A DNA stretch of 23,204 nt from a virus. The translations under genes and the position numbers were made by a program. Below, in pieces: positions 10,133 to 17,858 of this stretch. Every line of letters starts with the position of its first letter. The first letter of the stretch is position 1. A model generated the notes under the pieces. That model worked only from the letters and a program-made list of their open reading frames with translations. It ran no database searches and had not been told where the DNA came from. Where the stretch lies: IMG/VR virus record IMGVR_UViG_3300035179_000063, positions 1 through 23,204 of that record; one strand, written 5' to 3'.

Positions 10133-13100
10133 TTGACGGCTGCGAACATTACGGTCTTGCATCTGTCTCAATCAGATGGAGAGAGTGAGCAGCAGTTGGT
10201 CTCAGCCATCCGCCTCTTCGGGGGCACAAGCTCTGATCGAGCGAGAGCTCTCGAACAGATCCCCGTCACCAAAGGCGTCATGGACACAATCTATCCGTGG
10301 TGGTGGGACGAGAGAGAATTCCCAAGACGTGCCGTGATGACGGAGTGGTTCTACAATCCACTCAAGGGACAACCGCGCTACGTGGACATCTATCGTCTCC
10401 GCTCGCTCGCTGCCTCAGAATGGGTCTTCATGTGCACGAGCACAATCATCGAAGAGATAGCTCAAGTTCCCTGGGAGGTCGTGCCCAAGGATCCTAAGCT
10501 GCAAGAGGCTCCGCCTGAGCAGATCCTCAACGAGATTGATGAAGTCAACTACTTCCTGAACAACCCGAACGATAACAAAGGCGAGACAATCAACACCATC
10601 TTTCGAGCCATGCTCAGAGATTCGCTTGAGCTCGATGCAGGCTGCATCGTGAAAGGCTTCTCAGAGAGCAGCTATGACAGGCATCCAGCAGGAGGCTTCG
10701 AGCTGAGACCTCAAGGCGAACGAATGCTCCTAGAACTCTTCGCTCGAGACGGCGGCTCATTCCTGAAAGAAACTGACGTCAACGGAATCGAATACCGACT
10801 CTGGCAATATTCCTATCTGCATCCCGCAGTCGCACCCATCGAGTTCGACGTCAACGAAGTCGTTTATGCGATGCGATATCCGCGCAGCTACGGAGTCTAT
10901 GGATGGTCTGAGATTCAGAGCCTGGAGACTATTCTGAATATTCTGATCAACTCAGCTTTCACCAATGCGACCATGTTCCAAGAGTACGCTGTCCCGTCAG
11001 GCGTGGTCTCGTTCACAGGCTCCAAGGAAGATGAGGATCGCTTACGGGAATACTTCCGAACGGAGATCAAAGGCCGATTCCACAAGGTCGCAGTCCTCAA
11101 CAGAGAAGCCAAATTCGTGCCCCTAGCCTACACGAATCGAGATATGGAATTCCTCAAAGGGCAGGAATGGTTCGCTAAGCTGGTTTGGGCTGTCTACAAG
11201 CTGACGCCGACCGAGATGGGATTCCAAGATGAGATCCGCGAAACAGGCAAAGCGATGGCCGCGCAAGGTCGCATTCAGAAACGGAAATCTGTCTTTCCTC
11301 TGCTCCGCCTCATTGAGCAGGTCATGAACAATCAGATCATCAACGAATTCTCTCCGCGCATCAAGTTCCAATTCAACTTCGTGGATAAGGAAGAGGAATA
11401 CGCTGACACTCAGCTCGAGATCCAAGAGCTCTCTCAGGCCATGATGACGATCAATGAGTGGCGCAAGAAACGCAAGATCGGCGGGCCTGTCCCGTGGGGA
11501 GATCAACCACTCGCGATCACACTCGCAGAACTGCGAGGGCCATCAGGATTCGGCGGAGCTCCAAGCCCTCCCAAGCCTCCATCTGTGCCAAGCCCCGGCC
11601 AAGACGCTCTCAGACAATTCACGGCTGATGAGAAAGCAGGCATAGAAGCGACAAAGGCTTGGGGAGCTCGTGGAAATCCAAGCTACGACTTCGAAGACAA
11701 AGCAGACCGAGCAGCGCCAGTCTACACTTGGGATCAGACTGGCAAGCGGATCCTTCGGCTCGCAGACACAACGATCGCCTCCTCTGCTTTCGACAAGCAA
11801 TATCGCAGACCAACTCGCCCCGCGAGAGGCCCATACGCGGGACATGGCAAGCCTCCTGTTGCTCTCCCGACTGCGATGGGAGGTCGGCCAGACGAATCAT
11901 TCCGAGCAGGAGAACTAGCCCCCGGCCAGAATCCCGAAGAGATTCAACGCGCTCGCGATGCCATGAAGGATGAGATGGCTCTCGGCCCCATGACAAGAAT
12001 CGGGCCGCATAGGACAGGGCCTCATGATGAATTCCGTGGCGGAATGGGAGCTCACCGATGGGAGCGTGATGAGACGGGCCGAATCGCTATGGGAACTCAG
12101 GTCTCAAGGATTGCTCGCGATCGGCTTGCGCCTCCAAGAAGAGTAACGGATCCAGTCACAGATCCAGAGAGCCGAATCGTTCCAACACCGCCAATCAGAG
12201 CAGGCCCAATCAAGTATCCGCGAAACGTGCCGCCCGTAGAAATGGCGACAGCGCCCGGCGGAGTCGGCCCTCAACGTGAATCGCTCGGATTCTTGGAGGC
12301 TCCGAGGAAAGGCCGATTCATGAACAAGCAAGCCCCAGAGCATACGCATACAATCGCATTCCGTGGCCCCGTCAAAGCTGAGCTATCGCTCGCTCGCAAG
12401 CTGACATCAGTTCTCAGAAAGTTCCGAAAAGGTCTGCTATCTCGCGATCAGATTCTCCTTGAAGGCCGCAAAGCCATAGACGCGAATCAACTGCGAATCC
12501 TAGAGATCGCTCGGAAACGAGCAAGCCGAGTAATCGGCAAAGAAGTCCTAGAGCTCGCGCCAGAAGTCACGAATCGCCTAGAAGGAATTCGAACCCAAGC
12601 CTTGAGCGACTTTCAACGGATCATTGATGATGCGCGAGAGCTAGAGCCAACCCTCAAGATGTCTCCGCCTATTCCTTCGAAGGCAGGTGGCAAGCGAAGG
12701 GAAGCATCATTCCTGAAGACTCTGCTTCCTCCGCATGATCTGTATGTTGAACCCTTCGCAGGAGGAGCCGCTCTGTTCTACATGCTCGATCAGCCAGGCA
12801 AAGCGGTACTCAACGATGTGAATCCACGGTTCACGAAGATTTGGAACTGGATTAAGAGAGCCACACCGAAAGATGTCAAAGATCTGCAGAATAGAGATTG
12901 GGTGAACAATCGTCAGACATTCTTCAATCTCAAAAATAGTTTCGGACCTAAAACGGTCAACGATGATATCTGGAGAGAACTCTATCTCGCACGACACAGC
13001 TTCATGTCTCGAGGCGAAACATGGCGAGGAGACATCTCAGATCCAAAGTCTCGAGCAACATGGAATAGCCCTCCTTCATGGCTGAATAGGCTGGATCAAT

Positions 13101-13474
13101 ACAAGCAGCAGCTTACGAACACGCGAATCGAACAGAAAGACTGGAAAGAGATCCTCCGCACCTACGATGCGCCTGGCACGTTCTTCTACCTGGATCCTCC
13201 CTACGAGGACAAGTTTGTTCCCGACTTGGTTCGGCTGCTGCCACGGTTGAAGGGCAAGTGGCTTCTCAGCTTCAGTGACAACAAGGCGCTCATGCAGGGC
13301 CTCAAAAACGCAGGAGCCCACACCTTCATCGTGCCCGTCACGAACACGATCAACAAACCGACAGGGAAGACCAGAACACTCAGACAGGAATTAATCGCAA
13401 CGAATTATCCGATCCGGGTCCCCAAGGATCTCGTGTTCAAGGAGTTTCAGAGGATCCTAGACGATGCCAGATGA
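10133..13474 (+). CDS. Portal protein fused to a D12-class DNA adenine methyltransferase (1113 aa)
   Basis: One uninterrupted frame. Residues about 50-470 are a portal: WWWDEREFPRR, YRLRSLAASEWVFMCTSTI, YAMRYPRSYGVYGWSEIQS, then AKLVWAVYKLTPTEMGF and a C-terminal helix QLEIQELSQAMMTINEWR, typical of HK97-type portals that form the DNA gateway of the head. Residues about 470-740 are a Pro/Gly/Arg-rich linker. About 745-835 is a helical stretch like the N-terminal half of MuF head proteins. About 845-1100 is a full-length D12 methyltransferase: SKAGGKRREASFL (motif X, about 849), YVEPFAGGAALFY (motif I, about 871-883), catalytic DPPY at 1021-1024, then LLSFSDNKAL. The tail FQRILDDAR repeats FQRIIDDAR at 827-835. 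The start is uncertain: TTG 10133 lacks a ribosome site, and TTG 10196, just after the broken small gene ends, is an attractive alternative (1092 aa). Confidence 0.88.
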   Translation: MTAANITVLHLSQSDGESEQQLVSAIRLFGGTSSDRARALEQIPVTKGVMDTIYPWWWDEREFPRRAVMTEWFYNPLKGQPRYVDIYRLRSLAASEWVFMCTSTIIEEIAQVPWEVVPKDPKLQEAPPEQILNEIDEVNYFLNNPNDNKGETINTIFRAMLRDSLELDAGCIVKGFSESSYDRHPAGGFELRPQGERMLLELFARDGGSFLKETDVNGIEYRLWQYSYLHPAVAPIEFDVNEVVYAMRYPRSYGVYGWSEIQSLETILNILINSAFTNATMFQEYAVPSGVVSFTGSKEDEDRLREYFRTEIKGRFHKVAVLNREAKFVPLAYTNRDMEFLKGQEWFAKLVWAVYKLTPTEMGFQDEIRETGKAMAAQGRIQKRKSVFPLLRLIEQVMNNQIINEFSPRIKFQFNFVDKEEEYADTQLEIQELSQAMMTINEWRKKRKIGGPVPWGDQPLAITLAELRGPSGFGGAPSPPKPPSVPSPGQDALRQFTADEKAGIEATKAWGARGNPSYDFEDKADRAAPVYTWDQTGKRILRLADTTIASSAFDKQYRRPTRPARGPYAGHGKPPVALPTAMGGRPDESFRAGELAPGQNPEEIQRARDAMKDEMALGPMTRIGPHRTGPHDEFRGGMGAHRWERDETGRIAMGTQVSRIARDRLAPPRRVTDPVTDPESRIVPTPPIRAGPIKYPRNVPPVEMATAPGGVGPQRESLGFLEAPRKGRFMNKQAPEHTHTIAFRGPVKAELSLARKLTSVLRKFRKGLLSRDQILLEGRKAIDANQLRILEIARKRASRVIGKEVLELAPEVTNRLEGIRTQALSDFQRIIDDARELEPTLKMSPPIPSKAGGKRREASFLKTLLPPHDLYVEPFAGGAALFYMLDQPGKAVLNDVNPRFTKIWNWIKRATPKDVKDLQNRDWVNNRQTFFNLKNSFGPKTVNDDIWRELYLARHSFMSRGETWRGDISDPKSRATWNSPPSWLNRLDQYKQQLTNTRIEQKDWKEILRTYDAPGTFFYLDPPYEDKFVPDLVRLLPRLKGKWLLSFSDNKALMQGLKNAGAHTFIVPVTNTINKPTGKTRTLRQELIATNYPIRVPKDLVFKEFQRILDDAR
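12608..12637 (+). repeat. Coding repeat bordering the methyltransferase, left copy
   Basis: Encodes DFQRIIDDAR. Compared with 13442-13471 (EFQRILDDAR), 8 of 10 residues are identical (the others conservative) and about 22 of 30 bases match, with differences mainly at third positions. The two copies bracket the methyltransferase module exactly. Confidence 0.6.
13442..13471 (+). repeat. Coding repeat bordering the methyltransferase, right copy
   Basis: Encodes EFQRILDDAR, the last ten residues of the portal-methyltransferase protein. It is the partner of 12608-12637. Base divergence says the duplication, if that is what it is, is old or has been kept by selection on the protein. Confidence 0.6.
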
Positions 13475-13580
13475 GATTCGAGTCTGCCTCGCAATCAAGC
13501 GAGTTGGCTTATGGTCTATCCTCACTCAAGAGCAGAGCCGCATTTGGGTTCTGATGGAGATCGTCCAATCCGAAGGCTGA
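13464..13580 (+). CDS. Small protein of unknown function (38 aa)
   Basis: ATG 13464 overlaps the end of the portal-methyltransferase gene by 11 bases, and the TGA ends six bases before the MuF-like gene. The product (MPDEIRVCLAIKRVGLWSIL then EQSRIWVLMEIVQSEG) alternates hydrophobic and polar residues as two beta-strand pairs. No family recognised. Supported by position and coupling only. Confidence 0.45.
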   Translation: MPDEIRVCLAIKRVGLWSILTQEQSRIWVLMEIVQSEG

Positions 13581-13586
13581 GCTCCG

Positions 13587-13883
13587 ATGAGCGAGACGCC
13601 CGACTATTGGAAAACGCTGAAAGGCTTGATCGCTCGCCTCGCTGATATCGCGCATCATCTCACATGGAGCTCCCTGAATACAGGCGTCAAGGAGACAGTC
13701 GCAGTTCTCGAGCCGATTGATCCTGAGACCATTGAGCCGCACAAACTGATCTGGATGACGATGGAGGATGAGAAGGTCTGCCCATTCTGCGAAGAGAACG
13801 CGGGAGAATACGACATGGATGAGGAATTTCTGCCCATCATTCCCGGGCATGTGATGTGCCGCTGCTGGTGGAACATTGAATAG
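13587..13883 (+). CDS. MuF-like minor head protein, C-terminal type (98 aa)
   Basis: The C-terminal half carries DEKVCPFCEENAGEY, then PIIPGHVMCRCWWNIE: a CxxC pair, a Gly, a Pro/His step and a final CRC. This is the zinc-binding end of phage MuF head morphogenesis proteins (pattern D-x-CxxC...G...P-x-H-x-x-CRC). Full MuF proteins are normally 200-300 residues with a helical N-terminus. Here the gene is only 98 residues, and a helical MuF-like stretch is instead found in the portal fusion just upstream. The head protein may thus have been split between two genes. MuF proteins sit in the head near the portal. Confidence 0.75.
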   Translation: MSETPDYWKTLKGLIARLADIAHHLTWSSLNTGVKETVAVLEPIDPETIEPHKLIWMTMEDEKVCPFCEENAGEYDMDEEFLPIIPGHVMCRCWWNIE

Positions 13884-14025
13884 CATCGAGTTCGAATGCG
13901 AGTGGACTCAATACATCATGCCTAATCCTGCCGATCAAGGGTTCAAGGGTTGGGCCTTCCACCACGAAATGACAATCAAGAGCGCGGCTCTTCGCTACGA
14001 TCTATGGCCTTACGGAGCTTGTTGA
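13876..14025 (+). CDS. Small protein of unknown function (49 aa)
   Basis: TTG 13876 overlaps the end of the MuF-like gene by eight bases, and the frame runs to TGA at 14025. The product (starts MNSIEFECEWTQYIMPNPAD, ends RYDLWPYGAC) is rich in aromatic residues and has a plausible beta-hairpin. No family recognised. It fills the gap between the MuF-like gene and the next zinc-finger gene in the coding style of the region, but it has no independent evidence. Confidence 0.4.
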   Translation: MNSIEFECEWTQYIMPNPADQGFKGWAFHHEMTIKSAALRYDLWPYGAC

Positions 14026-14047
14026 TCTCGTCCCAATAGATGGGCGC

Positions 14048-14527
14048 TTGGAGCCTTTGCCAAATTTTGACAAGATCGCAGACGAGAATCGCGGCCTGGC
14101 GATCATGGATCTGAAAGGCGCATGGGGAGCCAAGGCTCAAGGCGAATCTGCGGCCTACCGACCTGAATGCTACTCATGCGAGTTCTATCGAGTTCACACT
14201 CTTGGCGGCATGAAGATTGACGGAATCACCGAACCTCGATGGCATTGTGTCCTCATGCACGAGCGCCGAGAACCCTGCCGATTCGAACGACAAGATCAGA
14301 GTGCAGCTCCCACAACGCGACCGACGCCGCAAACTCTCGACTCGAGATTACCTCTTAATCCATCTGGCGAGTCCAGACCACAGCCTGAGCGAACTCGCGA
14401 AGATCTTTCGAGTTCACCGCCACACAATACGCCGAATCCTCGAAAACCCGAACCTCCGCTGCCCGATCTGCCGAAAGTGGAAGCCCCGCAAGGAAGGAGC
14501 CGTGTTTCGAAACGTCGGAGACGCTAA
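14048..14527 (+). CDS. Zinc-binding protein with doubtful C-terminus (up to 159 aa)
   Basis: TTG start at 14048. Residues about 30-78 are convincing: AYRPECYSCEFYRV, then RWHCVLMHERREPCRFERQ, a CxxC plus C...C set for one zinc. After about residue 83 the protein becomes a Pro/Arg/Ser-rich string with no structure, and the same DNA in the other frame encodes a clear HTH/zinc protein. Either the two genes overlap by over 200 bases, or the real product switches frame near 14290-14300 and continues in the other frame. The coding region is given as the open frame; the tail should be treated with caution. Confidence 0.5.
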   Translation: MEPLPNFDKIADENRGLAIMDLKGAWGAKAQGESAAYRPECYSCEFYRVHTLGGMKIDGITEPRWHCVLMHERREPCRFERQDQSAAPTTRPTPQTLDSRLPLNPSGESRPQPERTREDLSSSPPHNTPNPRKPEPPLPDLPKVEAPQGRSRVSKRRRR

Positions 14528-14576
14528 ACAGTTCATTTGGGTCTGTGGAGACTGCCGCGCCCTCGAATGCTCCTGA
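14301..14576 (+). CDS. HTH plus zinc-ribbon protein (91 aa from GTG)
   Basis: The frame is open from TTG 14217; I start at GTG 14301, where protein-like sequence begins. Residues form a helix-turn-helix of the Hin/resolvase type: LSELAKIFRVHRHTIRRIL, followed by CPICRKWKPRKEG and VCGDCRALECS, a CxxC...CxxC zinc ribbon. HTH plus ribbon suggests DNA binding, for example late-gene regulation or an accessory to packaging. The gene overlaps the preceding open frame extensively. It may be the second half of a frameshifted single protein, giving three CxxC-type sites in one chain. Confidence 0.6.
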   Translation: MQLPQRDRRRKLSTRDYLLIHLASPDHSLSELAKIFRVHRHTIRRILENPNLRCPICRKWKPRKEGAVFRNVGDAKQFIWVCGDCRALECS

Positions 14577-14652
14577 CTCAGGAAAATAGCGTACATAAGC
14601 AGACTTCCGCGCATCGAATTCTCATTCCCGAAGTCCAGAGGTAGACGCATCT

Positions 14653-16665
14653 TTGCCTGAACGCCCTCCGAAGCGATGGTTCAACGAGAAGTACCGCGAG
14701 GTACGAGCGGGGCTTAGGAAGGCTCATCCTGAATGGAAGAAAGAGCGCCTAGACGAAGCCACGCGGGGAACAGTCGGCCAAATCTGGCATCATGAAATGA
14801 CTCCCGCCCAACGGGTGTCTCGAACTCGCAAGGCTGAGAAAGCCGTCAAGTCTCTGATCGCGGCCTGCAAGGAAGTCGGCCTAACCGATACGCTCGCGAA
14901 GTATCTCGCTAGGAAGATTCTGAAAGACTTCGGAGGCTGGACAAGTCACAATCTCGATTGGGAACGCGGATACAGGGAAGGCGAGCGGAAAGCCGAAGAC
15001 CGCCAGAGAGGGCTCAGAGTTCAGCGCACTCGCGAACCTCAGCTTGTCGGAAAGCCCTGCCCATTCGCAGGGAAGCAATCGCAGCAGCTCACGTATGCGA
15101 CGGAAGAGGACAATCCTGTTCGAGAAGAGCAGGAGAAGCAGAAGCGACACGCCCTCAGATATCGTGCTGGCGAACAGAAGGAGCAGCATCAAGGAGTCGG
15201 AGAATTCCCGATAGCGCCTGGATCCTCGACAAAGCCGAAACCGCCTCCCGCATTCAAACCGAAGAGCGTCAAGAGGATCAAGAGATTCAGCATCTTCGTT
15301 CCGATTGACGTCAAACTCGCAACGAAATCCTACGCAGGCGGAGTTCAACGCGGAGACCTCATCGTTGAAGGATTCGTTTCCATGCCAGTCAAGGATCTTC
15401 AAGGAGACATTCTCGAGCTCCCTGCGCTCGTGAAAGCCAAGAATGAGATGGTGCGAGCGCCACACAACCTAGTCTGGCTGGATCATGAATCGCCCTATGC
15501 TCGCCCGACTGAGAATCAGTCTACGCCTCCAATCGGCAAATTCGTAGCCTCGAAGATCATGCGATATCAAGGATTCCCCGCTCTCTGGGTTCGGATGCTA
15601 GTCAACAAAGCTCATCCCAAATTCGGGGAAGTCGGATACGAGCTCAAGAACGGATTCTACAACGCCTTCTCAATGGAATTCGTGCCCGTTCGGGAAGGCG
15701 TGAAATGGGTTCGCGGGAAACTGGCGAACGCCATCAGCGACATCAAATATTTCGCAACGTCGCTGGTGCGAGCTCCCGCGAATGAAGGCGCAACCATCAC
15801 TAGCGTCTACCAGAAAGCGTTCGCCAATTCATCCCAGTTCTATCCAGTTCAGGTCGCAGGACCCGGCTGGATTGGACAATCTGTAAGAATGAAAGGAGTT
15901 GAAAGAAAATTGCCAAAGTACACACTTCGCAAAGAAGCGGAACCCGAAGTCGAGCCAGAAGAAGAACCTGAAGCAGAACCAGAACTCGAGCCTGAAGAGG
16001 AACCGGGAGCAGAGCCCGCAGAGGAACGAGAGGAAGAGCCTGACCCTCTAAAAATGCAGTACCCATACTCTCGCAAGGACTACGATCGTGAAACTGGATC
16101 AACAGCGCCAGAACGAGCGAGTACCGCGATTGGAGAATGGGGAGATCCTGCTTTAGAGAAGGCGAGGGCTGTTCTGAAGGATCACGCTCAACGACTCGGC
16201 AAACTCGAGAAGTATGCCGCAGCGTCAGGGCGAATGCTCAAGGCCGTCATGGGCAACACCAGCATGATCGCTAAGGCCCTTGGCGTCGAAGTCAAGGGAA
16301 TTGACGAAGACACACCTGAAGCCGTGGAATGGGAAGACATTGGGCCAGGCAGCTCTGATCTTGAAGAGCAAGTACCGCCCGAAGTCAAGCCTGGCAAGCT
16401 CAAGCCTGACCGCCAGCGCATCATATCCTCCATCGAAGCCGGAGACGAAGACGTTGAGGACACAGAAACCCAGAAGGTCAAGGGTCTTCAACGAGCCATC
16501 GTCGGCTTGGTGAGGAAGGAAGTTGACCGCGCAGTTGCCAGAAAGATTGTAGTTCGGAAAGGCTTCGCAGAGTACGCGGGAGCAATATCCGAATCAGTCG
16601 AACGGCAACGAGCCATGCAGAACGACGACGGCAGCATCGAATCTCAACTCGGAGTCGTAGGATAG
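14653..16665 (+). CDS. Prohead protease (XkdF/S78-like) fused to scaffold (670 aa)
   Basis: TTG start at 14653. Residues 1-115 are helical and basic; about 116-215 is a polar linker. The protease domain spans about 220-400: VEGFVSMPVKDLQGDIL, LVWLDHESPYAR with His278, IGKFVASKIM, and FYNAFSMEFVPV with Ser340, the His/Ser layout of XkdF-type and herpes-like (S78) prohead proteases. An acidic Glu-Pro hinge (about 428-465) leads to a coiled coil (about 500-535) and an acidic helical tail, as expected for a scaffolding/delta region digested during maturation. The capsid gene follows 13 bases later, the usual order. It processes the scaffold and perhaps the capsid N-terminus, then is lost from the head (family knowledge). 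Confidence 0.8.
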   Translation: MPERPPKRWFNEKYREVRAGLRKAHPEWKKERLDEATRGTVGQIWHHEMTPAQRVSRTRKAEKAVKSLIAACKEVGLTDTLAKYLARKILKDFGGWTSHNLDWERGYREGERKAEDRQRGLRVQRTREPQLVGKPCPFAGKQSQQLTYATEEDNPVREEQEKQKRHALRYRAGEQKEQHQGVGEFPIAPGSSTKPKPPPAFKPKSVKRIKRFSIFVPIDVKLATKSYAGGVQRGDLIVEGFVSMPVKDLQGDILELPALVKAKNEMVRAPHNLVWLDHESPYARPTENQSTPPIGKFVASKIMRYQGFPALWVRMLVNKAHPKFGEVGYELKNGFYNAFSMEFVPVREGVKWVRGKLANAISDIKYFATSLVRAPANEGATITSVYQKAFANSSQFYPVQVAGPGWIGQSVRMKGVERKLPKYTLRKEAEPEVEPEEEPEAEPELEPEEEPGAEPAEEREEEPDPLKMQYPYSRKDYDRETGSTAPERASTAIGEWGDPALEKARAVLKDHAQRLGKLEKYAAASGRMLKAVMGNTSMIAKALGVEVKGIDEDTPEAVEWEDIGPGSSDLEEQVPPEVKPGKLKPDRQRIISSIEAGDEDVEDTETQKVKGLQRAIVGLVRKEVDRAVARKIVVRKGFAEYAGAISESVERQRAMQNDDGSIESQLGVVG

Positions 16666-16678
16666 GAGGAAGAGAGAG

Positions 16679-17842
16679 ATGTCTCAGAAACTTGAAGGAA
16701 TGCCACAGTTCGGAGATTCCCCGATTGGAACTCCTGCTGATCTCCTAGCCAACATGGTCGGCCTCGCAGCCTTCCCAGAAGGCACAGTGATCTACGAAGG
16801 TCTGAAGCCCAACGGCGAACTCGGCAAAGACTTTCGACAGATGTACCTCGGATGGATTCGCAAGAAGATCTGGGGCAACGCTATCAAGACGAAAGGCGTC
16901 TTGGACTCCACAGCGGCAATCATCCACACCACGACTGACCAAGAGATCATAGACACCACGCGGAAGGAATGCCCTCTGATGGAGCTTCTTCCGCAGGAGA
17001 CGGCACGCGGCAAAGTCGCATCGTATGACGTGCTGACCGCTAGAGGCGGGGCAGCCTTCGTGACTGAAACCGTAGCCGCTCAAACGCCACCCAGCGACAC
17101 CTACGCGAACGCAACGAAAGCCCTCTCCATTGCGACGTCATGGGGCGGATGGACTGACTTCGCCCTAGCTGCACTCGCAAGCCAATACCCGACAAGAGAC
17201 GCCCGAGCTCTCGAGATCCGAAACAAGACTTGGAGCCTGAACGAGCTCTGGGAGAACGAGCTGATCAACGGCTCATCTCCTGCGGGCGCGGCAGCGTCAG
17301 GTTTTGTCGGAATCAGAGCTGAGATCAAGACCAGCCAGACCGCGAACTCTCTGAACTTCGACCTCGCCGGGGCTGATGTCACAGACGCGGACATTGACAA
17401 TGCCATAGCCGCATCGGTTCAGCTCAACGTCAAGCCCAACTTGGCTTTGACTGACCTAGTGACATGGCAGAAGATCAAGCAACTGATAATGTCGCTTGTC
17501 CGATACGTGAACCCTGAGACCGAAATCGCGTGGGGTCTCAAGGCTCTCGCATGGGCGACACCATACGGAGTCATGCCAATAGTCGCGAGCAAATTCATGA
17601 ACTACGCAGCAGCAGCACGCGAGATCCTGCTGATTGACACCAAGTTCCTCGCTCAGAGGCTACTCTTGGACAGCACAATGGAGATGCTCGCGAAGGTAAC
17701 CCTACAACAGCCCTTCGTGATCAAGAAGTTCTCAGTCGGAATTGACAAGACGCAAGCGGTCGCCCAGACCTACAATAACAACGCTTGGCCCGCAACCACG
17801 ACCGGAACGTCGAAGATGGCGAGACTCTACAACCTAGCCTAG
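16679..17842 (+). CDS. Major capsid protein, HK97 fold (387 aa)
   Basis: ATG 16679 follows GGAGGAAGAGAG, the best ribosome-binding site in the head block, as expected for the most abundant protein. The predicted order suits an HK97-type capsid: an N-terminal arm, an E-loop/spine region (KECPLMELLPQETARGKVA, then YDVLTARGGAAFVTET), an A-domain with long helix and Ala-rich strands (ATSWGGWTDFALAALASQY), and the C-terminal part (PYGVMPIVASKFM, LLIDTKFLAQRLLLD). Its position straight after the protease-scaffold gene supports the call. No long delta domain is present, in line with a separate scaffold. Confidence 0.8.
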   Translation: MSQKLEGMPQFGDSPIGTPADLLANMVGLAAFPEGTVIYEGLKPNGELGKDFRQMYLGWIRKKIWGNAIKTKGVLDSTAAIIHTTTDQEIIDTTRKECPLMELLPQETARGKVASYDVLTARGGAAFVTETVAAQTPPSDTYANATKALSIATSWGGWTDFALAALASQYPTRDARALEIRNKTWSLNELWENELINGSSPAGAAASGFVGIRAEIKTSQTANSLNFDLAGADVTDADIDNAIAASVQLNVKPNLALTDLVTWQKIKQLIMSLVRYVNPETEIAWGLKALAWATPYGVMPIVASKFMNYAAAAREILLIDTKFLAQRLLLDSTMEMLAKVTLQQPFVIKKFSVGIDKTQAVAQTYNNNAWPATTTGTSKMARLYNLA

Positions 17843-17858
17843 AGGAGAGCGATAACAA

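Larger units (their letters stand above)
8489..10188 (+). pseudogene. Small viral gene split by the mobile element
   Basis: From TTG 8489 the frame reads MVSAIRSLWLR...FLWSHGLVW up to base 8569, the last base of the left 9-bp repeat. When 8570-10101 (element plus one repeat copy) is removed, the same frame continues at 10102 with GYNARWQIPELDGCEH and stops at TGA 10186-10188, restoring a 55-residue protein. That both halves are open and in phase across an identical 9-bp repeat is strong evidence that the element interrupted a gene. The first codons (MVSAIR) nearly repeat the sequence at 10196 in the portal gene. Product unknown. The interrupted allele should give only a short truncated peptide that runs into the element. 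Confidence 0.55.

Noticed and set aside
14881-15465. Reverse-strand 194-residue open frame
   Set aside because: Low-complexity Leu/Ser/Arg-rich shadow of the protease-scaffold gene, whose forward translation has clear catalytic motifs.
15941-16040. Repeat array that could be mistaken for CRISPR
   Set aside because: Irregular GAAGAACCT-like units inside a coding frame, with no spacer structure; they encode the acidic hinge.
15800-16102. Reverse-strand Ser/Gly- or Leu-rich frames
   Set aside because: Mirror of the Glu-Pro codons of the scaffold hinge; no independent coding evidence.
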